This document shows positions 48,974 through 61,602 of a stretch of 64,000 nucleotides of DNA, in pieces. A program made the translations under genes and the position numbers. The notes under the pieces were generated by a model. That model searched no databases, had not been told where the DNA came from, and was given only the letters and a program-made list of their open reading frames with translations. The stretch spans positions 245,396 to 309,395 of the forward strand of contig VWZS01005895.1 in the NCBI GenBank assembly GCA_013397075.1, written 5' to 3'. Numbering within the stretch: position 1 is the first letter of the stretch; each line of letters begins with the position of its first letter. This DNA is from Rhabdornis inornatus. Taxonomy: Eukaryota > Chordata > Aves > Passeriformes > Rhabdornithidae.

Positions 48974-51900
48974 GTCTGTATTTTCACCTTTTCATTGCCT
49001 TTTTCTCTACTGCACATTTGTTTTACATTCTTCCACCCTCATCTCTGCACTCCCCAATGTGAAGCACAATCCATTTCAGGAGGTTTTTGTGGATTTCAGC
49101 AAGCGTGGACAGGCTTCTGACTGATATTCTCTCCCTCCTGTGACTTACATAAACTAAATGGCATTTGGATTTCTGAAAGAACTGTATTTGCTTAGAAACT
49201 AAATACTCCTTTTACTCTAAATTTTTCAAAACAGAATTTCTAAGGGTTTTTTTTATCCCTCTTAAATATCAAAGTAATTGTGTCTCAGCAGCTCCAAGTT
49301 CCCCTTAGATTTGTGAGCTGAACATTTTGTTTCCTTTAGTTTGCTGATATCTTGCCGAAACAGCACCAGTGAAAAAAGCATAGCAAATAAATCCATCTTT
49401 TTTGAAAGAGGTCTTCTCTGCTAAATAAATGGATTTAAGGATGTCCAGGCTCTACCCGTAGGAGATAGCAAGAGCATTTAACACTTATTGAAAATGTACT
49501 TCTGTGCTGAATTACTTTTCACCTCTCAAGTGTAGTAGAAACATTAGGTAACGATGCTCCAGTCCAAATGAAGACCAGCAAATGCATAATCAAGAAGAAA
49601 TGAACATTAGAAAACCTATAAAACCCCTGACATGCAACTAGGCCAGTTCGTTGCACTTGGTCTGACTTGATTTCATCTCCAAGTACAATAGTATCTAGCA
49701 GACACTTCCCTGCTGAGGGCCAAATATGCAAAGGCTCTCTTGACCTACTGATTTTAATAAAACATGTTTAAATGTGTCTTTAAATGTCTAGGTTAGGAGA
49801 GGCTAGGTATCAAAGGAGTACTGGATACCTGGAAGTAAGCACCACATAATATATATCTGCTTGCAATGAGCTAAATGAAGACATCACTAAATTTACTATT
49901 TTTACTGGAAAAGTATTGCAGATGGTGAATTCAGGAATCAGGAATGAAAAGATAGTAAAGGACTCAAAAAGTATGGAAAGAGCAGCATATCATGAGACAT
50001 CTTTTAGGGTTACAAGTAAAATATTTTCAAGTAGACTTCCCTTCTGTAGTTAGGAACAATGCAAAAATGCATACAACAGAGAAAATAAATTGTACATCAA
50101 TAAGGTCTCAAAAAAGAATAAGTCAAATTCTATAGAAAAACAGGATAAACTCGTGGTAAGAATCCTGCTTATCTAATATGTTACTACCTGCATGGGTCTG
50201 AAAATGTTAGATTTCTTGATTGCATTATATTTGTTTCAAAGGCTTTGATGGTCTCCTATTGTATATATTTGCCCTTCTGTTGAGATTAAAAATTCTGGGT
50301 TTGGGACATTTTCTACCATTAACTGCTGGACAACAGTTGTGAGGGGGAGAAGGAATGGATGCGCTTCTCTCTTCTGTGCACTCTTCTGTGTTCCTTGGAG
50401 CAGCACAGTCTCTTAAGTGCACATTCGACAAGGATGAAAAAAATTGCTTTCAGTTAAATCTATTGTCAGGTTTGGGTTTTAACCCATTTTCTCACTCCAC
50501 TTATATTTAGAGAGAAGGCATTATTATCCTTCCTAGTGTGGGTAGTATTCTACTTCCTATGCTTACATGGGGGACCACATGGTGAGTTTCCTTTATTAAA
50601 TTCACAAGTAAGAAGTTGCTTTTACTTGTGAGCCCCTTATTACTTGGGCTGCCAGAACTGTTTTGACTTTTTGTCTTAAACTGGGCTTTAAAACGAATTT
50701 TCTGGCCTGTAGCTTATAATCATAGGCAAAACAACCAATGTGAATGGTTGCAAGGCTCCTTCTGGTATTTTTCTACCAATACTAGCAATACCAATGCAGA
50801 ATCAATATTCTCCTCACACCTCTACTGAACATAATGCTGCTGCAAAGGCTGTGTATATACCTGGATCTCACATGACCTAGGCTCTCATATCTCTGCTTCA
50901 CTATAATGTCTGACCTGTAGCTTTAAGGTAACTCTGCTACTTGCAAAACTTAGAGGCACTCGATTTTTGTCTGCCAGAGAAGAGCTGGACTGCAAGACAA
51001 GTTCAGAACATACCTCTACAGGGGAAACAACATGTGCATGAAAAATCATTGAAGCATTGTTAGAGCCATGCAGGAGCTCCCTTGCTTCACTTACAGTGTG
51101 AGCAGAACAGGATGTGGACATATGTCAGATTGTGGAGTTTACAGGGAGGGCTTCAGTGTGTCCCCAGTCTCAGTGATGGGTGTTCAGCCCACCTGCCTCT
51201 TCTTGGACTAATGGGGAGGAAAGCATCTACAGATGTCCAGGCTCTGGCCTTCATCTACACCTCAACTATTATAACCACTGTCAAAAGTGAAAAATGTTCT
51301 CAGAACATTACCGGCAGCTTCAGACAGATTAGAAAAGGTGTGTACTTTGTCTGATTATATAAAAAAGGAGAACAGAAATTGCAATGTTTAACACTTTGTA
51401 TTACAGTCAAATCAGAAATTGAATTGTTTGGGAAAAAAAAAATCACAGGGTTATCTCTTAACTAATATCAGATTTCTGCTGTAAATAAGACAAATATGGA
51501 AGTTTCTGAAAGAAGGGCTCACTGTAATCTTTGTAATAAATTCCTAGCCAACTTAAATATAGAATTTGCAATTAGCTACTACTATAATTATTGAGTCAAA
51601 ACCCAGATGGGACTTCTAGAAGTGAAAAATCAAATTCTGTAGTTACATTGATTAAAAATATAGAGATAACTAATGCTAGGACTATGTTCAAATGCTTGTT
51701 TGGATATTTTAATGACATTCCCCATTTTCAAGCATATAATCCTAATAATGTTCACCTGTGTTTTCTAAATGGCAAATTATTATACCTACCACTTAAGAGA
51801 CCATGATTACACAAAGAAAATAATATCTTAACCCATGAAGGAAGAACCGTCAAAAATTAATGAAACTTAGAGGTATGGCAGGGAAGCTCTGAGTGAGATC

Positions 51901-54900
51901 AGGAAGTTTTTCAGTCTAAGAGCTGTTAGCAGTGCATGTATCCCAGTGACAGTTGATTTACATGCCCCTTTACATTTAAAAGCATGTTGTAAACATGAAC
52001 GATTCACCAAACACTCCTGTAGGGTAGATGAACACTATAGAAGAACTAGCTGAAGCAGAAAAGTGAATAGCTGTATTTTGAAGATTTTGAGCAACCACAA
52101 GATTTCTAATAGGATTTTAGATGTTTTGCACTTGATGGTATGTACTTTCCATCTGTGCATATTTTCTGGGGAAAAGTTCTGAATCAATGACATTAAACAC
52201 CTTTGTACTGCATTGCTATAATTAAATTTTAATTGTAATTTGGATTTGAGTACTGTTTAGAAATGATTGATGTTTTCAGTGTTCATGCAAACCAGCATCC
52301 TCCTACTACTCATCTGGGATCGGTGACCTCTGAGTGTTGACTTCAATCAGTCTCACAATTTTTCACAGAGAGAACCACTGCACCTCTGCTTGGCCAAGTT
52401 CCCATCAACCACCCTAGCTCTCTGGAGCCAGGAAGGTAGGTAGTAAAGGTGGAACTGGATTTACACAGATGTGGATTAATATATATTCTTCTGGACATAT
52501 ATTCTGAAAAAAAAAAAGGTGCCATGGTCATATTCACATCGCCTAGTTAAGGTCTTATAGTTACCAATAGCTTTAAATATCTAGTAAATCTGGAAAAAAA
52601 TTATTAAGGCTGAGGTAAGATGCTTTGGAAAATATTAAGAGTTCTATTTGTCATTATGATTAGAGAAAAAAATATTTTAAAATTATAAAATTCAACATAG
52701 TTCTCATTTTCACATGGGCTTTTTGAGGTACAAACAGAAAATAATCAGGATTTAGAGCTAGGATAGTTCGGATTCACCACAAGGCAGTAAGGGTCAAATG
52801 CAATTAGCCCTAGCTTCCACATCAAAGTCAGACAGATCTATAAGAGTTTCTGCATGACCTGTTCCTAGCTTCAGCCTATAAAAGATTGGATTGGAAAGAA
52901 TGTCCAGAAAAGAACACAGACTGTAGATATGGTATTAGATTAATATATGAGGAAATTATTTGGTTGAAATCTTTGAAAATAGACTACAAAATCCCTCAAA
53001 CTTTGGCATGTTACTTCAAATTAATCTCAGCTGGACCCAACAACTGTTACCAGCTGATGGCAGCTCTGTGTGAAATAAGGAATTAGATTGCAGCACAGCT
53101 ACCACGGGGTACAGCCAAAACCACAATTCCTGCTTGGAGTGACTGTGCCCTTGTGAGGCCAAAAATCCCCGAACGGTAACAGAGATGAAACTATCCAGTT
53201 ATTCCCTAGAAGGCCCCTCTGAGATAAGGTGAGGGACAGAATGAGATGATATGTATGTGTGAAAGGAGGATGAAAGCATGGCTCTCGTACTTCCATAGCA
53301 CCTGTGCTGTATTTCTTCTTTGAATAGAGACATTCATTGTTTAAGACTTTCAGTCTGATAAACCAGCACTACAACAATTAATAATTGGAAAAAGTTGAAA
53401 CTAAATCTTTTCTTCTCACTTAAATGACAAGATGGGAAAATACAGTACAATATATAGGCATGGTAGTATATTTTCTACTCTGTATCAAAATGAGAAGTCA
53501 TTTAAATGCTTTTATTCTTAACCTTCCTAATATGATATCAAAGAAAAATTGATCACACTCATATCACCCTTCACCAAAAAATGAAGGGAAACAATTTCTC
53601 TATGCTGAACATAGATTTATGTATGACCTCCATTAACATTAATGACAGCCTTTAGCTAAATCCCTAAGCCCTGCGGCAGACATCTACACTTAATAATTTA
53701 GTCAAAAACTAAAAAGATGGTGGAATAAGACCTAATAATTATTAAAAAAAAAATCAGTAGAAATCAAACAGTATCAGGAATTGCAACAGCACAAAGGCTG
53801 CAGAAATTTGTAGTTTGCAGAGGAATGGGATTGCTGGATTCAGGGTCCTGAAGAGGTAAAAATAGAGCTGTTGTGAAGAGGAGTGACAGAGGTCCAAGAA
53901 GCTTAGGAAGCTCACTAGCCTATCATCACCTCCAGAAATATGCCTCCATGATGGTGCAGGCTGGAAGATATGGTACTATTTTCCAGGGATGAATCAAAGT
54001 GATACTTTCTGTTTGTGTATTATTTTGTTAGTGGGTAATTAGCTTAATGGGAAGAAATTTATCTGTCCTTGCTTCAGCAAAGGCAACAAGGAAGAAGATA
54101 TATATGAACAATTCTGTACTTTTCTGAGCAAAAAAAAATTCTCAAAATAATACTTTAAACAGATGAGCTGTTGTTATAGCTGGCTTTATATTAAACACAA
54201 TTTTACAGCGTAAAAGTTCATTTTTTCAGTTTTCCTCTGTCTCGCCACGCTGTAAGTGCATGGAAAGAAAAAATGAGACACATGAAGGGATGAATATGTC
54301 AGTTTTGGCTATCTAAGCTGTTGTACCTTTTAACAACCTCTGTTCTCTTATCCCACATCTTGTAAGTTAAATCCCATATCAAATCAGACCCCCTACAAAT
54401 GAGTAGAATTTGATGGAAGCAGAAAGCTAGATTTAATGGAATTATACCAAGAATACTTTTGGGCCAAACTCTGTATAATAAAATTCCTGCCAGTGAAGGT
54501 CGTCACAGGAGAAGAAAATCTAATAAACTTTTTTACTCTGTTATCACCTTAGGATTTAACTGTAGACAAACAAATGTCAGAAGATATCATTTCCATGCCA
54601 TGAGGTGCTGCAAAGATATATATTTTAAATTAAATAGCTATTTGAAAGGCAGAAAATAAGTTGAATTTAAAGCAGTCTGACCCAGTGTAGCTGGGAATCA
54701 CTAGAATATGGTGAGAGAAAGTATTTTTTACACCTGGAAGAGCTTTGCTACAGGACAGAGCCCTTATGCAGGGCAGGCAAAATGAATAAAAATTTCATCT
54801 GCCATGTGTTCTAGGAAAAGGCCAGCTTCTTATAGAGTTGAACAGGAAGAATTAAATCTGAGTATTAATTTAACAAGAGAATTCTCCAAACTGTGATTCG

Positions 54901-54925
54901 CACCGTGATTCTGTTAAGAAACTCA

Positions 54926-54964
54926 GATTTGGTTAACATTTGTGTGATTTGGTCAGCATTGTGT
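54926..54964. repeat. Imperfect 20-bp tandem duplication
   Basis: GATTTGGTTAACATTTGTGT is followed directly by GATTTGGTCAGCATTGTGT, with two substitutions and one deletion. Confidence 0.75.
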
Positions 54965-55617
54965 GATGTCTGTTTCCAAAAATGTTCAAAACCCTTCTGC
55001 ACTCATTCAAATCACTAATCACAGGTTTTTTTCTACTTCAGCCTCCCCGTAGTGAAGAATTTTATCTACAGCTTGTAAATTGACACTGAAAATTCTTTTT
55101 CCCTCTTGCAGATCAAGAAGCCTTGGCTAACTGGGTGTCCATTTTGTCTTCTTATTTTGCATTCAGTCATATCTATAGTTAGATTATTTCTTTATGACTA
55201 AAGAATCATCAGAGAAAAATGTCTACAAAAATTGCAAAGATTATGTTTCACAGTAACAGATGTAATCTAAAAGTTGCATAGCATTAAACAGAGAAGAACT
55301 GTGATTTATGATTGATATACTGAAAGGAGTTACAATCACCAAAACAAAACAAGAACACCATTGGAACAGCTGAGTGCTTCTCTTTCTCCCCCTCTTCCCT
55401 CTTTCTCACTTGTCTATTATTGAAATCAATACATTGTTGTTGACAGAGTTTATCAGGAATTTCTGGAGGACAAGATTTTAAATATACAGAATCTCATTTT
55501 CTTTCACTTATAAATTAAAGAGCTGTACTCATTAATTCCATCATTTTGAAAAAGCAGTGATAGTTCTAAAGAAAATCTGAAGCCTGTTTTCTGAAATTTG
55601 TCGATAAGAAATGCATT

Positions 55618-55642
55618 ATATGGGTGTATGTATGTGTATGTG
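55618..55642. repeat. (TATG)n-like repeat
   Basis: Imperfect GTATG/TATG units. Confidence 0.65.
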
Positions 55643-57354
55643 CACATTTTCTTGTGAAGTTTTTTCTCCCAAATATGATAGAGACTTACCCAGAGAAATG
55701 GTTTCAAAAGGGTTAAAGTCATAATATTACTGCTGTACTACACTGATGTCAGCAATTTACAGCAGGATGGTGGGTTCCAGTGCCAGAAGCTATGGCACAG
55801 GAGAGAATGTTATTTTAACAGCATGATTCTCTATGAAAGCCTGTCATCTTCTGTTCTTGAACCTTTGCTAATGTACTGAGGCGACATGCCCAGATAGAAA
55901 AGGAATGTTTTTCAGCTGCTATGTGGTGGCTATTAATATAAATACTGCTATACAATAAATATGATTCCACTGTTTGCCATCATTTTAAGTTGACAAAGAC
56001 ATAGGAATCTCTTGGGACTCTGTGTTTCTAAAGGGCCACAACCTTCGTTCCTTATTCACATGAAACTCTTAATAACCTAGCTCACAAGAAACTTTCCTTT
56101 TAAGAATTTTAAGCCCTTGAGACCATCTGGGCATAAATACCATGCTGTGTCAGGCCACATTCACTGTGACTGACAGGGCATAATGCAACACAAGTTTGAA
56201 TTTTTCTGCATTGCTGCTCTCACACTCCTTAATATTTGCTTAGCATGCCTGACAATACCACAGTCATATCCAGCACATGCTCAGTAGCAGAGAAGAGCTG
56301 AAATTCTGAACATTGTGACTGATAAACCATTTTGTCTGCCTAACAGCCCTCACATCTCACAGTGGACGAATAAAATATTTAGCATTTAAATCTTCCCAAA
56401 ATTTCCTTTCTTTCTGTTATCGCTTCCCCAAATCACTCAGCTGTACTACAAACATATATGTACTTATTTTTTGAAACAAAATAAAAGGCAAAGAGAAACT
56501 TTCTGTCTACTAAGGACTGTTTTTTATGTATGGCACTTTACCAGTTGATTACCATTTTCTTTCGGCTAACAAGTTCTTGCAACATCATAGCCAATGACTA
56601 TAGAGGTAATTCTTCAAGACATACAGATGTACCCTTCTAGGCAAATTATCAACAATGCATGTTCTTGAAAAGATAATTCTGTCTATCCAACTCATCAAGA
56701 AAGGAATGTGAGTAGCCGAGATGAGCAGATGCACCTTAGTCACCTGAGCCAATTAGGTCACCCTAAGCAAACGTGGTACTTCAAGGCATCAGGTCACTCA
56801 CAAAATCAGCTTGGTGATCTGAGAGAACAAGAAATTTCTCTGGAATCAGTGGAACTAGCAGAAAAAAACACCCAAAAAACTACAGAGAAATACATCTCTG
56901 TATTTGAATTTCCTATACATCTGTAAAAATAAAACACTCCTTTAATGTTAAATCAAAATAATTGTTAATACTTTTTATACCAACATTAAAATGTAACATG
57001 CATTTATATATTAGTGCTCATATTTGAAATACAGTGGTGTAAAACTGGTTGTTTTACCTATTCATACCTACTCATACATAATTCCTACTCAGAAAGTTTA
57101 CCACCTACCTTTCATGTATTTTTTTGCCTTCACTCACCCTGATCAGTTTTTCTGCCAAAAAATTCTCTTATACATCAAAAAAGAGGGGAAAAGTGTGTGG
57201 GGGGGCAGAATCTAAACCCAACTCTCCTACTGCATCACCACTGGAAACAAAAATCAAAGTTTTATAATATCTCAGCAAAGGAGGTAGCTAATCACAGAAA
57301 TAGGTGATCTACTACTGTTCAGAGAACAGAACTGCGATTTGTACAAGCACATGC

Positions 57355-57745
57355 TGTAGAACTAGAGGAGGCATCCTGGGTCAGTGAATCCAATTCCCTG
57401 CTATCATAAATAATCATGTCATATAATCCCATTCATCTCATTTGAGCTCCATTTTAAAACCCTCTTTATGAATTTGCGGAATATAGGCATTCACAGCTAG
57501 TTTATATTCATTTGTTCTTGTGTAACCTTGTCCTTTAGCAAAAATAACTCATCTTCTGCCTTCCCCCCATTTATTTATAGAAGGCAATCATACTTTTTCC
57601 TCAGCTATTATTTTGCTAGACTAAATCCAGCTCTTTCAATCCCCTCATGTAAAACAGCTTCTTCATTCCTCTAGTTATCAAAGCAGCTGTCTATGTACCT
57701 GCTCAGTTAAAACACATTTTTTTTAATACTCTCTTCAATGCTAAA
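57355..57745 (-). mobile_element. Ancient amniote CR1 LINE remnant
   Basis: The plus strand carries, in order, segments I recognise from the antisense of old CR1 3' regions common in turtles, crocodilians and birds: TCCTGGGTCAGTGAATCCA, AGTTTATATTCATTTGTTC, CCTTGTCCTTTAGC, ATTTATAGAAGGCAATCATA, TTTTGCTAGACTAAATCCAG and CTCTTTCAATCCCCTC. The element therefore lies on the minus strand and covers the ORF2 C-terminus and 3' UTR. It is heavily diverged, with no open frame left. It is clearly older than the CR1 at 3655-4500 and belongs to a different subfamily. Ends are approximate. Confidence 0.75.
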
Positions 57746-57821
57746 ATAGTTTTAACCCTTCCTATTCCTAATGATCAAAATTTCATCACCTACTGGAGAT
57801 ACTTCACTTCATGCATACTAA

Positions 57822-57872
57822 CCTTTCCTTTCCTTCCTTCCTTCCTTCTTCCCTCCCTCCCTCCCTCCCTCT
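57822..57872 (+). repeat. Polypyrimidine microsatellite (CTTC)n(CCCT)n
   Basis: CCTT/CTTC units pass into CCCT units, about fifty bases with no purine on the plus strand. Such polypurine/polypyrimidine tracts can form triplex DNA. It stands about 80 bases beyond the end of the old CR1. Confidence 0.95.
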
Positions 57873-58971
57873 TGGGCAAGGCACTCAAGTGTTTTGTGAT
57901 TGACTCACACGTTCAAGTCTCCCTTCCCAGCTGTTGTTCTCCTAGCCTACAAGTTAAACCTTTTGTTAATTAAAAATATAAATGCACCAATACTTAAAAT
58001 GTTTCAATATTTTAATTATGTCATCATAATTCTGTCTTAGAACAGTCAAAGAATTTTCCGGTATCATGGCAGTACTTTTATGAGAATTTATCTTATATAT
58101 GTGCCATTGGTCAATTTTATTCTAATACATTAAATTTCTAGATGAAAATGCTAATAATTGTCACACCAAAGATAAGGTTAGAGGAATTCTACTACTACTA
58201 ATAATAATCTATGGAGACAAGTTACTGCATTTTTTAACTCTCTTCCTTTTAGTTGTTTTACACTTAAAAAATTGTTTTCAGTCTCTAAATCTCTAACTTT
58301 TTTCCTCATGCTAAAGAATTTCACCAGATCAGATGTTCTTTTGAAGTCTAGGTAGAAAAAGTACGTTAACATTTTCTTCAAGAAAACCAGTTATTTTGTT
58401 AAACACAGCTATCTGGCTAGTCTAGCATGACTCCCCCCCCATCTCTGGCTAATGCAAATTGTATTCTATCCCATTTTACACAGATGTTTATATTTTAAAT
58501 ATTTGTCTCAAAACGTGTTTTAAATCCTTGCTTATGAGAAGGGCAAAGAACCTCTAGCCACAACAACAAAGATGGTACTTCCTTCTTTTTCTTCCTTTTC
58601 ATATATTCTCCAATTAGTGAAGAACGCCGTAGGGACTTAGTGTTTCAAATTTCCCAGGTGAAATTTATGCATCCTTAATACTTGCAGCATTCTCAGATGA
58701 AGAAATAATCAGTTTTTAAATACATGCTTCCACTACCTTTTCTCTCTGCCTTCGCATTTTTTTAAGTGACATCCCCTCTGAAAACTCAGTGATAGAGTTC
58801 TAACCCTGAGCCTAAGATGTAATTTATTTGAAATGAGTTATAAAAAATTATCTCATCTGTTTCCCTGCAATAAGAATAACAAAATATGTCACTCAGAGCA
58901 GGCTTGTTTTGCTTGCATCTATATGTTGCTTTAGAAATAAACCCCAGTGTTTAAACCCACAATTGTACCTC

Positions 58972-59015
58972 CAGTGAATGGCATTACGTGAATGCATTCA
59001 CTACAGTGAATGGCA
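58972..59015. promoter_or_regulatory. Palindrome flanked by direct repeats (GTGAATG cluster)
   Basis: A perfect 14-bp palindrome, GTGAATGCATTCAC, sits at 58988-59001. It is flanked by two perfect 12-bp direct repeats, CAGTGAATGGCA, at 58972-58983 and 59004-59015. GTGAATG thus occurs four times within 44 bases. The order suggests either a clustered binding site or local duplication. I do not recognise the binding factor. Confidence 0.4.
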
Positions 59016-60472
59016 CCACAACTCTAAGTGTCCAAAGGTACCCTTCTGGGATCCTTGCAAGTTTTTCTGGATGAAAAACACTCACATTAGGTATTTTCTA
59101 GGAGTCCATCTTGATTAAATCATTGCAGTCTGTATTTTCACTGTTGTGCTATGATAATAAGTTATTATAATATTACTGTTGTTACAGACTAATCCTACAT
59201 TGTCAAAAATTGCTACTGTTTTATGACAATAACTTCATAATTCATTAAAGCAAATGAGATGAAGAAAATTCTAATCAGAAATACATGCTGCATAGGAAAT
59301 ATTATGTGCAAAACATCTTTATAAAACATAGCTTAGTAACATAGGCTGTTATCTGAGACAAATATGCAGACTAATCACAACTAACCTGGCAAGTAAATGC
59401 CAGAAAGGCACACAGTATTAAAATGAGAAGGTTAGTGTTAAAAAATACATGAAAAAGAAGATAGTATAACCTCTTCAACTATATGGTAAATGGCATGATT
59501 CTGAGTAGAAAAAGCATTGTTTGATTTGGAAAATATATGTTATACATCATAAAAGGGAGGAAAAGGCCTAGACAGACTAGTCAAAAGCAGAGGGCATCAC
59601 CAAATGCTTCAGAAAGTCCTGAAGACTAAAGCACTACAGATCCTAAACTCTTAATTGTTCCCATTTGTAAACAGGTTTCTGAGTTTCTGCCTAATTCCTG
59701 AATGATTAACTGCTGTCTTATTTACTCCCATACAAGAGCACATAGAATCATATTTTTTTTTTCCTACCTAATAATGTCTTGTTATCCATATAAATAGCTT
59801 TTACTTATTCTGACCACAAATTCTGCAGCACTTAGTTCAGCAGGATAGCTCCTAACTATAGAGAATACAATCGCTGTAAGAAGTAGCTGACTTCCAGACC
59901 CTTGATCTGATCTAAGGAAAAAGACACTTCAGAATATTCTCCTTAAGTACCTAATAGCTTTTGTATTATAATATCATCTCCCTTCTGAGCTAAATCCTTC
60001 CATTTTGTGAATATCTCCTTACAATTGCAACAAATTATATTGTGAAAAAAGCATGTTTCCTTTTGGGGTAAAAAAATAAAAGCAATAAAACCAAAAAATC
60101 TCTCTCTTACTGTTCACTTCAATTTTGAAGAATTTGAGATATTTAGATTTTGATGGGACATTTCATACAAAGATAATCTTTCACTACATCATCTTTAAGT
60201 GTTTTAGAGAGAAAAGATGACACAGCTCTGAGCAAAATTTGTGGGATTGGTCAGAATTTTTAACCAGCTAGGACCAAAGGTTAAATTACTTGACCAAGTA
60301 AGCTCAGTGAGTCAGCAGCAGAGTCAGAAGGAATAAGCCCCAGGAGTGAAATTTCATCTTTTTGAAGCCAACATAATTTTTCCAACATTTTCTGCTTAGA
60401 CAGGATTTCACTTCAGTTTCTATAATATGCTTCTGCCTCCTCTAATCACTATAGCACAATGGCTCTAAGTAG

Positions 60473-60521
60473 CTCTTCAGTTACTAAATTTTTAAACTCT
60501 TCAGTTACTTAAACTTTTAAA
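60473..60521. repeat. 24/25-bp tandem duplication
   Basis: CTCTTCAGTTACTAAATTTTT.. is followed immediately by CTCTTCAGTTACTTAAACTTTT.., each ending in AAA. Few differences separate the copies, so the duplication is fairly recent. Confidence 0.8.
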
Positions 60522-60916
60522 GGCTGTTTTGATGGTGTTGTTGGTGATATTTTCTGCCCTCTCATGTACTTGATTTCACATAATTTTACAAAAGTGCTCA
60601 TCAATCACTATTTCAGTAATATAAGCTTAGCAAGTAGCTTGATTTAAAATTTACTGACACTATAATCCCTTTAAATAGTTCCAGCATAGCATTAGCTTAT
60701 TATAGAGAATGACAGTATAATACAAAAATTGAACAAAGTAAACTATAAATAATATTTCTGAAGAAAGACAGATCTCATGTCTCTATTTGCACCAAAGAAC
60801 ATGATGGCAATGTACCATATTTGTGAACTTGGTCTAGAAACACTTTAGCAACTTTTGTTTATATGTATGGTAATAACAATGGCAACATTTTCTGTCATAA
60901 ATATTTGGAAACTGTG

Positions 60917-60940
60917 AAATAAATAAAATAAAATAAAACA
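60917..60940. repeat. (AAAT/AAAAT)n repeat
   Basis: Short AATA and AATAA units in an AT-rich context. Confidence 0.75.
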
Positions 60941-61146
60941 AATTTAAAAATTGTAATTTTGAGCAGTCTGGAGAATCCTGAATAGCCCATCAGATTAAAT
61001 TTTTCTTCTTTCAACAGCAAAAAAGTTATTCAGGTATTTCCTTAAAATAATTTTATCTTTATATCATTACTATACTTGATAAATTTATGACAAAAAATTT
61101 GTAAATGCCAAATTGCTTATAGCCTTTTTGCAGCAAAACTCAAAAA

Positions 61147-61602
61147 TTAGTGGAAGCTTAGCTTTGACACCTTCAATACTTTCTTGAAAATCCTAATTTG
61201 CTGATGATACTGACTGTCCAGAATTTTACTCAATATGCTTGAGAAATATTTGAAATTGAAGAAGTGATTCTTTGATTTAGTACTTATATTTTTAAACAGT
61301 TCAGGTGGGCATATTTTCCAATGCAGTTTTACCAATGACATTCAATCTGGACAGCTACAGTTCTCACATTGCTGAGATAATGTTAGTGCTATTAATAATC
61401 TCAAAGAACCTCTGAGTTTGAAGGCACTGCGTAGAGCCTCAGATAGCTGCATAAAGGTCATTATTTTAATAGCAAGAGCATTAAAAATACTGGAAATTCC
61501 ATATACTTGACTTAGCCATCCTGTATGTTTACCTTCAAAAACCCAGAAATTATTGTGACAGGAAGAACCCTTGCAGGAAACATAACACTGTATAAATGAC
61601 AC
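61147..61602 (-). pseudogene. Possible decayed coding remnant (unidentified)
   Basis: Two consecutive minus-strand open frames (64 and 86 codons) lie end to end. The upstream one contains GISSIFNALAIKI, then TFMQLSEALRSAFKLRGSL. This pattern loosely resembles the region in hAT-transposase-derived proteins where IFNxLNxxLQG is followed by a KIxAFKxKLxLW stretch. No zinc finger, catalytic motif or exon border is visible, and the resemblance is by eye only. It may equally be a chance open frame. Confidence 0.15.

Noticed and set aside
48762..49124. 120-codon plus-strand frame crossing a CA repeat
   Set aside because: Low-information composition, overlapping frames on the other strand, and no homologous pattern that I can see.
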